This document shows, in pieces, positions 1 through 5,541 of a stretch of 5,541 nucleotides of DNA. Source of the stretch: Bacteroidales bacterium (GTDB lineage Bacteria; Bacteroidota; Bacteroidia; Bacteroidales; 4484-276); NCBI GenBank assembly GCA_018400545.1, contig JAGYLT010000175.1:1-5541 (forward strand), in the 5' to 3' direction. The stretch's first letter is position 1; each line of letters begins with the position of its first letter. Under the pieces are notes generated by a model. The model saw only the letters and a list, made by a program, of their open reading frames with translations, was not told the origin of the DNA and made no database searches. A program made the position numbers and the translations under genes.

Positions 1-1083
1 GTTATTGATGGTTTGCAGCACATTTTTCAAGGCGTCCGGAGTGTGGGCATAGTCCACAATGGCCACAATATCCGATTTGGTTTGTAGCACCTCAAAGCGT
101 CCTTCCACGGGTTCCAGTTTGCTGATGTTCAGCAGCACTTCTCCCGGGTTTTGTCCTTCCAGGCAGGCTGCCGCATAAACCGCCATCACGTTATAGGCGT
201 TAAAACTGCCCACCAGCTTCGTCCAGATATCGGTGTGGCTGATGCGCATGTGCAGGCCTTCGAAAAGGTTTTCAAGGATTTTACCCTTGAAGTCCGATAC
301 GTTTTTCAGGCTGTAGGTCGATTTTTTTGCTTTTGTATTCTGGAGCATCACCCCGGCGTGTTTGTCGTCGGCATTGGCCAGTGCGAAAGCATCTTTTGGC
401 AGTTCATCAAACAGCTTTTTCTTGGCTTTGATATATTTGTCGAAAGTGCCGTGATAGTCCAGGTGGTCGTGGGTGATATTCGAAAAAATTGCCCCGGAAA
501 TCCGGAGTCCTGCAACGCGTTCCTGCGCAATGGCATGCGAGCTGATTTCCATGAAACAGTAATCGCAGCCCGCATCAGCCATTGCAGCGAGGTTCCTGTT
601 GATCTGAACGGCATCAGCCGTGGTATGTGTTGATTTGATGACAGTATCGCCAATCCGGTTTTCGATGGTGGAAAGCAATCCCACCTTAAAACCGAGCAGT
701 TTATAAAGTTGATAAAGCAGGAATACCGCTGTGGTTTTGCCGTTGGTCCCGGTTATCCCGATCAGCTTCATTTCGCGGGATGGATGGTCGTAAAGTGTGG
801 AAGCCATCTGTCCCAGTGCTCGCGCTGAATTTTCCACCCGGACGAAAGTTACCTTTTGGGTGATATCTTCCGGCAAGTTTTCACAAACTACTGCAGAAGC
901 CCCGGAATCGATGGCTTTGCCGATAAACTTGTGACCGTCCACCTGCGTGCCTTTGGCAGCCACAAACAGGTCGCCCGTTTTCAGAGTTCTTGAATCAAAT
1001 GTGATATTTTTAATGCGGATATCCATATCTCCGGATGATTCCAGAACCTTCACATCGGCCAGTATGTCTGCGAGTTTTTTCAA
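1..1083 (-). CDS. murE: MurE, UDP-N-acetylmuramoyl-tripeptide synthetase (3' end missing)
   Basis: Cytoplasmic Mur ligase that adds the third stem-peptide amino acid to UDP-MurNAc-L-Ala-D-Glu, using ATP. I translated the minus strand from 1083 to 1: 361 codons without a stop. Visible: N-terminal domain with TFDSR (residues 28-32) and DLFVAAKGTQVDGH; P-loop GTNGKTT (112-118, Lys116); STHTT (151-155); MEISSHA (178-184); NITHDHLDYHG (202-212); Lys221 at the position of the carbamylated lysine of MurE enzymes; VEGRFE (326-331); DYAHTPDAL (344-352). The family is usually about 480-500 residues, so the C-terminal ligase domain, including the DNPR region that marks meso-diaminopimelate enzymes, lies outside the window and the third amino acid cannot be inferred. 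Start: TTG at 1083-1081 gives MKKLADIL, which fits family N-termini, 5 bases after the ftsI stop. The first in-frame ATG (1026) would remove 19 residues. Probably co-transcribed with ftsI. Confidence 0.95.
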   Translation of the reverse strand, partial: MKKLADILADVKVLESSGDMDIRIKNITFDSRTLKTGDLFVAAKGTQVDGHKFIGKAIDSGASAVVCENLPEDITQKVTFVRVENSARALGQMASTLYDHPSREMKLIGITGTNGKTTAVFLLYQLYKLLGFKVGLLSTIENRIGDTVIKSTHTTADAVQINRNLAAMADAGCDYCFMEISSHAIAQERVAGLRISGAIFSNITHDHLDYHGTFDKYIKAKKKLFDELPKDAFALANADDKHAGVMLQNTKAKKSTYSLKNVSDFKGKILENLFEGLHMRISHTDIWTKLVGSFNAYNVMAVYAAACLEGQNPGEVLLNISKLEPVEGRFEVLQTKSDIVAIVDYAHTPDALKNVLQTINN

Positions 1084-1088
1084 ATCGA

Positions 1089-3149
1089 TTAAATTTCCAG
1101 ATTCAGATAAATATGATCTCCCTTATTATATGCGTAACCGGGTTTCAGCGATTGTTTCTTTACCAGTCCGCGGCCCTTCACACGAACGGTGAGGCCCATG
1201 TTTTCGAGCAGATATATTGCATCGCTTGCACCCATGCCCGTTACATCGGGGATGGTTTTCCGTTTCATGAATTCCTTAAATGTGGCAGTACTGTCAACAT
1301 TAATTGCCGGCTTTGATATCTGCCCTCCGTCGGCAATCATCAATTTTTGTTGATGCTGATTTTCGGGATGGATATCTATTTCGGTAGCGTAAACGATGTC
1401 GGCAATTTCCTTGAAAACCGGCGCTGCCACCTGCGTGGCATAGTAGTGCCCTTCGTTGGGCTGAAAGATCACCACAATGCACGAGTATTTCGGTTTGGAG
1501 GCCGGGAAGTAGCCCGCAAACGATGCGTTGTATTTGGAGACGTAAACCCCGTTTTCGTTCACTTTGGCAGTGCCGGTCTTTCCGGCAATCTTATAGATAT
1601 CGTTTTTAATGTTACTTGCCGTTCCCCGCTCAACAACCCCTTCAAGATATGCTCTTGCCATCCTGAGGGTTTTTTCGGAACAGATCGATTTTTTAATCAC
1701 TTCGGGTTCAAACGTTTCGGTCATCCGGCCGGCTTCGCTGATGTATTTTACCAGTTGCGGTTTTACCATCACGCCATTGTTGGCGATGGCGTTGTAAAAA
1801 GTAAGCATCTGCAACGGCGTAACGGTCATCTCATATCCAATCGACATCCAGGGCAGGGTTACCATCGACCAGTTTCTGTCGCCGGGATTTTTGATTCCCG
1901 GGTTTGGTTCGCCATGTATTTCAATGCCTGTCGCTTCCATGGGAAACAGTTTGGTAAGGCCGTTGTAAAAATCCCAGGCCCTGCCGGTGTAGTTATCATA
2001 AATGATTCGGGAGATGCCCACGTTGGATGATAGCACCAGGCATTCTTCGGGGGTTGCCCATCCGTCTTCGCCGATCGAATGTGAATCATTCATGGTTTTC
2101 CCGTGGAACATGGTCCAACCATCACCAGTCTCCACCGAATCCACTTTTTCCAGTGTGCCGTCTTCCATGGCAATCATCAGTGAAGCCATTTTAAAAGTCG
2201 AGCCCGGCTCGAAGGCTTCACCCACGGCCAGGTTATAGGTTTCGTTGTAGGTGTTGTCGCGTTCGTTGAGCACCAGGTTGGCCAGCGCTTTAATTTCACC
2301 GGTTTCAACTTCCATCAGCACAGCCGTACCTTTTTTCGCATTTTGGCTTTTGAGCTGCTTCATCAGCGCGTTTTCGGCCACATCCTGCAGATAGGTGTCG
2401 ATGGTGGTGATGATATCCTTGCCGTTGTGGGGCTCGATATCGTTTTCGCTGTAAACGGGACGCCAGGCCCTGTTGGCCATACGCTGCCTGAGCTGCCGGC
2501 CGGGCGTACCGCGGAGGTATTCGTTAAAATAGCCTTCCAGCCCCACCAGTATGGTGTCTTTTTCGTTTACGCGGGCATAACCCAGCGTCCGCTTTGCCAT
2601 GATGCCAAAAGGATATTCGCGGGTAATCTGCCTTTCGGCGATGAGCCCGCCCTTGATGGTCCCCCGGTTAAAAATCGGGAACTTTTTCATTTCCGAAAGC
2701 TGGTCGTAGGTTACGTTTTTTTGAATGGCGAGGTAGCGGTTCCCTTTTTTGCGCGCATGGATCATGTATTGTTTGTAGCCCCAGTTGGTGCGATCGCCAA
2801 ACATTTTGGAGAGGTAATACGCAAGGTGCGAAACGCTGTCGTTGAACAATGCATCGGGAATATGCGTAGAGGCCGCATCGAAGCGGATTTCGAAAATCGG
2901 GATGGAGGTTGCCAGCAGGTTGCCGTCCGATGAATAGATGTTGCCCCGCATGGCTTCGGTTTCGGTGTATTTAAACTCGATTTTTTCGGCACGCTCGTTC
3001 AGCACCGGGCCTTCAAAAATCTGGATGTGAGCGGCTTTGATGATGATGCCCACTCCAAATAAAAACAGCAGGATAAACACAAAGTACGTCCTTACCATGC
3101 TTTCTTTGCCGGGCCCCTGTTGTTGTGTTTTCTTGGCGGATTTTTTCAT
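1089..3149 (-). CDS. ftsI: FtsI/PBP3-type septal peptidoglycan transpeptidase with C-terminal PASTA domain
   Basis: Class B penicillin-binding protein, 686 residues, that crosslinks septal peptidoglycan in the periplasm and is a beta-lactam target. Order seen: short basic cytoplasmic N-terminus; one membrane anchor at about 21-40; non-catalytic dimerisation/pedestal domain with RGNIYSSDGNLLA (68-80); transpeptidase domain with STFK (317-320, nucleophile Ser317), SSN (374-376) and KTGT (524-527); linker of about 40 residues; one PASTA domain at about 630-686 (TIPDVTGMGASDAIYLLENM). All three active-site motifs are intact. A PASTA-bearing FtsI is usual in Bacteroidota but not in Proteobacteria. 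The ATG at 3149-3147 lies 11 bases after the ftsL stop, and the basic residues then membrane anchor fit a true N-terminus. Stop is TAA. Position between ftsL and murE supports FtsI rather than an elongation PBP2. Confidence 0.96.
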   Translation of the reverse strand: MKKSAKKTQQQGPGKESMVRTYFVFILLFLFGVGIIIKAAHIQIFEGPVLNERAEKIEFKYTETEAMRGNIYSSDGNLLATSIPIFEIRFDAASTHIPDALFNDSVSHLAYYLSKMFGDRTNWGYKQYMIHARKKGNRYLAIQKNVTYDQLSEMKKFPIFNRGTIKGGLIAERQITREYPFGIMAKRTLGYARVNEKDTILVGLEGYFNEYLRGTPGRQLRQRMANRAWRPVYSENDIEPHNGKDIITTIDTYLQDVAENALMKQLKSQNAKKGTAVLMEVETGEIKALANLVLNERDNTYNETYNLAVGEAFEPGSTFKMASLMIAMEDGTLEKVDSVETGDGWTMFHGKTMNDSHSIGEDGWATPEECLVLSSNVGISRIIYDNYTGRAWDFYNGLTKLFPMEATGIEIHGEPNPGIKNPGDRNWSMVTLPWMSIGYEMTVTPLQMLTFYNAIANNGVMVKPQLVKYISEAGRMTETFEPEVIKKSICSEKTLRMARAYLEGVVERGTASNIKNDIYKIAGKTGTAKVNENGVYVSKYNASFAGYFPASKPKYSCIVVIFQPNEGHYYATQVAAPVFKEIADIVYATEIDIHPENQHQQKLMIADGGQISKPAINVDSTATFKEFMKRKTIPDVTGMGASDAIYLLENMGLTVRVKGRGLVKKQSLKPGYAYNKGDHIYLNLEI

Positions 3150-3160
3150 GGCGCAAATAT

Positions 3161-3556
3161 CTAAGGGTTGGCTACGAGTTTTTCCGGCGGTTCAACAGAC
3201 GGTTTAATTCCGTAAGGCTTGAGCTTTTCGGCCAGGTAGGATGCCCGCTTTTTTTCGTTAAGCTGGGTTTTCATCCGCAGGTGGTCGAAACTCAGTTCTT
3301 TGTTTACTTTCCTGAGGTGGTCGATTTCCCTGATTTTTTTCTCGGCGAAATGATTGTTTGCGATGTAGATCAGTCCGAGTGCAGCCAGAAACAGGATGAA
3401 GCGTACTTTTTCGCCCAGGTTGCCTTTTCTCAGAAATGATCCGTCAAGGGCATCGTGGGTGCTTTTCAGGATGCGGTTGTTTTTCTTTTTTCCGGCCTTC
3501 TTTGGCCTGCTTTCAGGCTTTGGCCTGTGCTTGATTTTGTTGGCGTTTTTTGTCAT
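3161..3556 (-). CDS. ftsL: FtsL-like cell division protein (Bacteroidota type)
   Basis: Small single-pass membrane protein of the divisome, 131 residues. The first 50 residues are lysine/arginine-rich and cytoplasmic (KPESRPKKAGKKK at 13-25). One hydrophobic segment follows at about 53-67 (FILFLAALGLIYIAN). The periplasmic part is a probable coiled coil at about 71-107, rich in Lys, Glu and Leu, ending in a short tail with YLAEKLKPYGIKPSVEPP. FtsL is known to pair with FtsB-type partners and to activate the FtsW/FtsI synthase; no FtsB gene is in view. FtsL sequences diverge strongly, so the call rests on size, topology and position between rsmH and ftsI. The ATG overlaps the rsmH stop as ATGA (3556-3553), suggesting translational coupling. 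The TAG stop is 11 bases before ftsI. Confidence 0.9.
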   Translation of the reverse strand: MTKNANKIKHRPKPESRPKKAGKKKNNRILKSTHDALDGSFLRKGNLGEKVRFILFLAALGLIYIANNHFAEKKIREIDHLRKVNKELSFDHLRMKTQLNEKKRASYLAEKLKPYGIKPSVEPPEKLVANP

Positions 3557-4461
3557 GATTTAAGGGGTTTTAATTTGGATGCTATTCTTAATCGTGAACT
3601 CCGGGAGCGGTTGTTTTCCTGCAACTCTTCCGGAGCCGGGGTAATGGGTTTTCTGTTTATCTGTTCAAAAATCAGCTTCGGGTTGCCGTAAAAATCTTTT
3701 TCCCGGATGCCTTCAAAGTTTCCGGATTTGATGAAATTTTTCACGAGGCGGTCCTCCAGTGAGTGATAGCTGATCACCACCAGCCTCCCGCCTTCTTTTA
3801 AAACATCGGCTGCCTGAACGAGCATTTCCTTTAGCGCTTCCAGTTCATCGTTTATCTCGATGCGCAACGCCTGAAGCACCTGTGCAAAAAATTTATTTTC
3901 CTTGCCGCGCCGGGCAAACCTGCCGATGGCCCCTTCCAGATCGCTGAATGTTTTGATGGCTTTTTGATTTCGTTGTTTTACAATGGCATGGCTCAGGGCG
4001 CCGGCGTTGTTCAATTCACCATAATTTCTGAAAATGTGTTTTAGCTCCGTCTCAGTATAAGTGTTAAGCACGGTCACTGCCGATTTTTTCTGGCCGGCAT
4101 TCATGCGCATGTCCAGCTCACCGTCGAAACGCATTGAAAACCCACGCTCCGCAACATCGAACTGGTGCGAGCTGACTCCCAAATCTGCAAGGATACCATC
4201 CAAAGGCATTGCATCGTGATATTTCAGAAAGTTTTTCAAATACCTGAAATTATGGTTTACCAATGTGAATTTATTATCGTCGATTAAATTGTCCAGGGCG
4301 TCTTTGTCCTGATCAAAAGCGATGAGCCGTCCTTGTTTGAGTTTTTCAAGAATAGCACGTGAATGACCTCCGCCTCCAAAAGTTACATCCGCGTAAATGC
4401 CGTCCGGCCTGATGTTGAGGCCTTCGATGCTTTCATGTAAAAGAACAGGCTGGTGGTACAT
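3553..4461 (-). CDS. rsmH: RsmH, 16S rRNA (cytosine(1402)-N(4))-methyltransferase
   Basis: S-adenosylmethionine-dependent methyltransferase (formerly MraW) that N4-methylates C1402 of 16S rRNA in the ribosomal P site. It has 302 residues, close to the usual family length. Motifs in order: N-terminal YHQPVLLHE (2-10); SAM-binding DVTFGGGGHS (25-34); FDQD (49-52), the acidic end of beta-2; LADLGVSSHQFD (91-102); RGFSMRFDGELDMRM (106-120); FFAQVLQALRIEINDEL (191-207); VVISYHSLEDRLVK (228-241); C-terminal NNRSRSSRLR (283-292). Nothing appears missing. The ATG starts 2 bases after the mraZ TAG stop, and the TGA stop overlaps the ftsL start by 4 bases. Conserved as the second gene of dcw clusters, although its substrate is rRNA, not cell wall. 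Confidence 0.97.
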   Translation of the reverse strand: MYHQPVLLHESIEGLNIRPDGIYADVTFGGGGHSRAILEKLKQGRLIAFDQDKDALDNLIDDNKFTLVNHNFRYLKNFLKYHDAMPLDGILADLGVSSHQFDVAERGFSMRFDGELDMRMNAGQKKSAVTVLNTYTETELKHIFRNYGELNNAGALSHAIVKQRNQKAIKTFSDLEGAIGRFARRGKENKFFAQVLQALRIEINDELEALKEMLVQAADVLKEGGRLVVISYHSLEDRLVKNFIKSGNFEGIREKDFYGNPKLIFEQINRKPITPAPEELQENNRSRSSRLRIASKLKPLKS

Positions 4462-4463
4462 TG

Positions 4464-4937
4464 CTATTCACTTTCAGGTTTCTTGTCGCCCATCACTTCC
4501 TCTGCCAGTGTGCCAAAGTCTTCATCATCATCATCTTCGTAGTTCACCTCCTGTTCATAGCGGTCTTTATCCCACATTTCCAGGATGTTAATTTGCGGTG
4601 TGAAAACGATGGTTTTATTAATTCCGGCAAATGCCATCAACTCTTTTGGGATGTTGATCCGTCCGGTACCATCTACTTCAACAGCTTTTACTCCGGCCAG
4701 AAACTTGCGGATGAATTTGGCGTTTTTCTTCACAAACCGGTTTAGTTTGTTGATTTCGGCAAGTTTTTGATCCCATTCCTCCTTTGGCCAAAGCTCAAGG
4801 CACTGGCTAAAAACACTGCGTTTCATGATAAACCCGCCCGGCAGTGCTTCCGAGAGCTCCTGCTTGAGCTTTCCGGGCAGCATCACCCTGCCTTTGTTGT
4901 CCACTTTACACTCATATGTTGACGTTAGGTTTACCAC
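4464..4937 (-). CDS. mraZ: MraZ, AbrB-fold transcriptional regulator of the dcw cluster
   Basis: DNA-binding protein of 157 residues, first gene of the cluster. It has two SpoVT/AbrB-type repeats, each with the family DxxGR motif: D13-NKG-R17 followed by VMLP, and D89-GTG-R93 followed by INIP. Between them lie KRSVFSQCLELWP (39-51) and a helical stretch. The tail is acidic (residues 134-140, Glu/Asp run) and ends in FGTLAEEVMG, as in Bacteroidota homologues. In Escherichia coli MraZ represses its own operon; in Mycoplasma it can activate. Start: I choose GTG at 4937-4935, giving MVNLTSTYECKVD, which fits family N-termini. The frame stays open to another GTG at 4979, but those 14 extra residues match no family N-terminus and a predicted -7 box lies inside them. 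No in-frame ATG is available nearby. Stop is TAG, 2 bases before rsmH. Confidence 0.95.
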   Translation of the reverse strand: MVNLTSTYECKVDNKGRVMLPGKLKQELSEALPGGFIMKRSVFSQCLELWPKEEWDQKLAEINKLNRFVKKNAKFIRKFLAGVKAVEVDGTGRINIPKELMAFAGINKTIVFTPQINILEMWDKDRYEQEVNYEDDDDEDFGTLAEEVMGDKKPESE

Positions 4938-4955
4938 ATTTTGTGTTTTGAAGGC

Positions 4956-4982
4956 CAAATATATAGCGAAAATTGGCACAAA
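4956..4982 (-). promoter_or_regulatory. Predicted mraZ/dcw promoter, Bacteroidota type
   Basis: On the minus strand TATATTTG (4963-4956) fits the Bacteroidota -7 consensus TAnnTTTG exactly. A TTTG at 4982-4979 could be the -33 element, but the 15-base spacing is shorter than the usual 19-21. Transcription would start near 4950, leaving a leader of about a dozen A-rich bases before the GTG at 4937 and no Shine-Dalgarno sequence, as is common in this phylum. The box is seen; its activity is inferred. Confidence 0.5.
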
Positions 4983-5020
4983 TTACCACTCTGTTAATAA
5001 CTTTTTGCACTTTTTACCAC
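4976..5020 (-). promoter_or_regulatory. Candidate MraZ operator: two GTGGTAA-NNN-GTGC blocks
   Basis: The minus strand reads GTGGTAATTTGTGC at 4989-4976 and GTGGTAAAAAGTGC at 5020-5007. The two 14-base blocks differ at only three positions and lie 31 bases apart. Inside each block GTG recurs after 10 bases. Characterised MraZ operators are short G-rich direct repeats with about one helical turn between them (TGGG repeats in E. coli, AAAGTG-type in Mycoplasma). The nearer block overlaps the possible -33 element, which would suit autorepression. An inverted GTGGTA lies at 5033-5038 on the plus strand. Sequence seen; function inferred. Confidence 0.5.
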
Positions 5021-5048
5021 CAATATTTTACAGTGGTAGTGCCTATAA

Positions 5049-5064
5049 CCATTGTTAATAATGG
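5049..5064. repeat. 16-base near-palindrome in the intergenic region
   Basis: CCATTGTTAATAATGG has arms CCATT and AATGG and a TTAA centre; only one base pair breaks the symmetry (G5054 against T5059). Its inner TGTTAATAA (5053-5061) recurs exactly at 4992-5000, between the two GTGGTAA blocks. It could be a dimeric regulator site. A terminator is unlikely: the stem is short and AT-rich and the site lies between divergent starts. Chance symmetry in AT-rich DNA is possible. Confidence 0.35.
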
Positions 5065-5122
5065 CCTACAGCGATTTTACATCATTAGAATGTGTTTTCA
5101 AAAAAGTTAATGGAAAAGGGAT

Positions 5123-5163
5123 TTTTAGATTTTTTAATGGTTTCATGATGTGTTTTAGATTTT
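5123..5163 (+). repeat. Short direct repeat TTTTAGATTTT, two copies
   Basis: TTTTAGATTTT occurs at 5123-5133 and again at 5153-5163, 30 bases apart, in a T-rich tract. TTAATGG also recurs, at 5107-5113 and 5134-5140. The repeats are real, but in DNA of this composition they may have no role. Confidence 0.4.
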
Positions 5164-5243
5164 AAGTGGGTTGATTTTTTTGGGTTTAAGCTGCAATGTT
5201 ATGCAAAAATCAGGAAATATTCAAGCCTTAGAATGATATTCCT

Positions 5244-5251
5244 TAATTTTG
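5244..5251 (+). promoter_or_regulatory. Predicted -7 box for the acyltransferase-like gene
   Basis: TAATTTTG matches TAnnTTTG exactly and sits 22 bases upstream of the ATG at 5274, giving a leader of roughly 15-20 bases. At the expected -33 distance (about 5220-5225) there is only a weak TTCA and no TTTG, so the promoter is half-supported. The bases before the ATG are A/T-rich without a Shine-Dalgarno sequence. Confidence 0.45.
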
Positions 5252-5273
5252 TGATTCTTTTCAAAAACTTGGT

Positions 5274-5541
5274 ATGTCAGAACTTCAGGAATCCAATAAG
5301 CCGGTAGTGATCACCGAAAACTTTATTGACCTTGAAAAAGTGTTTAAGGATAAGAATCCCGGCATGGCCAGGATGATGCCGCGATTCATTTTATCATACC
5401 TCAAGCGTGTGATACACCAAAAAGAGTTGAATAAGGCCATCTGGGGAAATCGCGAAGAGTTTGGGGTGGACTTCGCTAAAAAAACGCTTGAAGAATTTGG
5501 GGTTATCATTAAAACCGCCGGCATGGATAAACTGCCCAAAA
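5274..5541 (+). CDS. PlsC-like O-acyltransferase N-terminus, GlsA-like candidate (3' end missing)
   Basis: The first 89 codons of a gene that runs off the right edge. The N-terminal region (FIDLEKVFKDKNPGMARMMP at 17-36, then FILSYLKRVIHQKELNKAI, then FGVDFAKKTLEEFGV) resembles from memory the segment before the HxxxxD acyltransferase motif in Bacteroidota proteins annotated as 1-acylglycerol-3-phosphate acyltransferase or hemolysin. The HxxxxD motif itself would lie just beyond the window, so catalysis cannot be verified. In Bacteroides thetaiotaomicron a protein of this kind, GlsA, works with the N-acyltransferase GlsB to make glycine lipids; whether this gene does so depends on unseen sequence. 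The ATG at 5274 is the first one after an in-frame TAA (5244-5246). It is divergent from mraZ, so not part of the dcw transcript. No signal peptide or membrane segment is seen. Confidence 0.72.
   Translation, partial: MSELQESNKPVVITENFIDLEKVFKDKNPGMARMMPRFILSYLKRVIHQKELNKAIWGNREEFGVDFAKKTLEEFGVIIKTAGMDKLPK

Larger units (their letters stand above)
4938..5273. other. Divergent intergenic region between mraZ and the acyltransferase-like gene
   Basis: 336 bases without a credible gene. It must hold the promoters for both directions. The mraZ-proximal half (4956-5064) holds a -7 box, two GTGGTAA/GTGC blocks, an inverted GTGGTA copy and a 16-base near-palindrome. The other half (about 5065-5240) is T-rich on the plus strand, with short imperfect repeats but no feature I recognise. 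A second -7 box sits at 5244-5251. I see no rRNA, tRNA, riboswitch or intrinsic terminator, and none would be expected between divergent starts. Confidence 0.85.

Noticed and set aside
151..653. Open frames at 151-633 (+) and 348-653 (-)
   Set aside because: Both overlap the murE reading frame, which runs uninterrupted with all expected Mur ligase motifs.
1024..1026. ATG at 1026 as the murE start
   Set aside because: It would drop residues that align with the usual MurE N-terminal domain and leave a larger gap after ftsI.
1347..2933. Long plus-strand open frames (1347-2030 and 2343-2933) opposite ftsI
   Set aside because: They lie wholly within ftsI, whose three active-site motifs and PASTA domain are intact. 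Their translations show no recognisable domain. They are antisense shadows.
3125..3691. Plus-strand frames at 3125-3439 and 3455-3691
   Set aside because: They are opposite ftsL and the end of rsmH, and have no convincing start context or family resemblance.
4825..5058. Plus-strand frame running from mraZ into the intergenic region
   Set aside because: Most of it is antisense to mraZ, and the rest reads through the repeat blocks and AT-rich DNA. No protein-like composition.
5049..5064. Rho-independent terminator
   Set aside because: The stem is only five clean pairs, AT-rich, has no following T run, and sits between divergent starts.
5285..5539. Minus-strand frame opposite the acyltransferase-like gene
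   Set aside because: The plus-strand frame has an ATG, a nearby -7 box and a family-like N-terminus. The reverse frame has no such support.
1..5541. Mobile element, CRISPR array, phage genes, tRNA or rRNA
   Set aside because: I saw no transposase-like protein, no regularly spaced long repeats and no RNA gene signature. The coding content is conserved core genome.

Overview
The window is the start of a division and cell wall (dcw) cluster from a member of the Bacteroidota. Five genes run right to left on the minus strand: mraZ, rsmH, ftsL, ftsI and murE. The phylum call rests on four points. The FtsL is the short Bacteroidota type, and the class B penicillin-binding protein carries one C-terminal PASTA domain. 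None of the starts has a clear Shine-Dalgarno sequence. Both ends of the intergenic region carry TAnnTTTG-type -7 boxes. The family within the phylum cannot be fixed from this window.

Layout: 1-1083 is murE, cut by the left edge (361 codons read, uninterrupted, probable TTG start). 1089-3149 is ftsI, complete. 3161-3556 is ftsL, complete. 3553-4461 is rsmH, complete. 4464-4937 is mraZ, complete, with a probable GTG start. 4938-5273 is a 336-base, AT-rich divergent intergenic region. 5274-5541 is the first 89 codons of a plus-strand acyltransferase-like gene, cut by the right edge. The five dcw genes are tightly packed (gaps of 2, 11 and 5 bases and one 4-base ATGA overlap), so they very probably form one transcript starting upstream of mraZ.

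How the genes work together: MraZ is a DNA-binding regulator of the cluster. RsmH methylates 16S rRNA. FtsL and FtsI are septal membrane proteins; FtsI is the transpeptidase that crosslinks new septal peptidoglycan. MurE makes a cytoplasmic peptidoglycan precursor. The divergent gene resembles the PlsC-like acyltransferases found next to mraZ in Bacteroidota, some of which act in glycine-lipid synthesis.

Most of the window is ordinary, conserved core genome. I found no mobile element, CRISPR array, RNA gene or novel multi-gene system. The most interesting signal is between mraZ and its divergent neighbour: two copies of a GTGGTAA-NNN-GTGC block, each with GTG cores 10 bases apart, overlapping the predicted mraZ promoter. 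This is a candidate MraZ operator of a Bacteroidota type.
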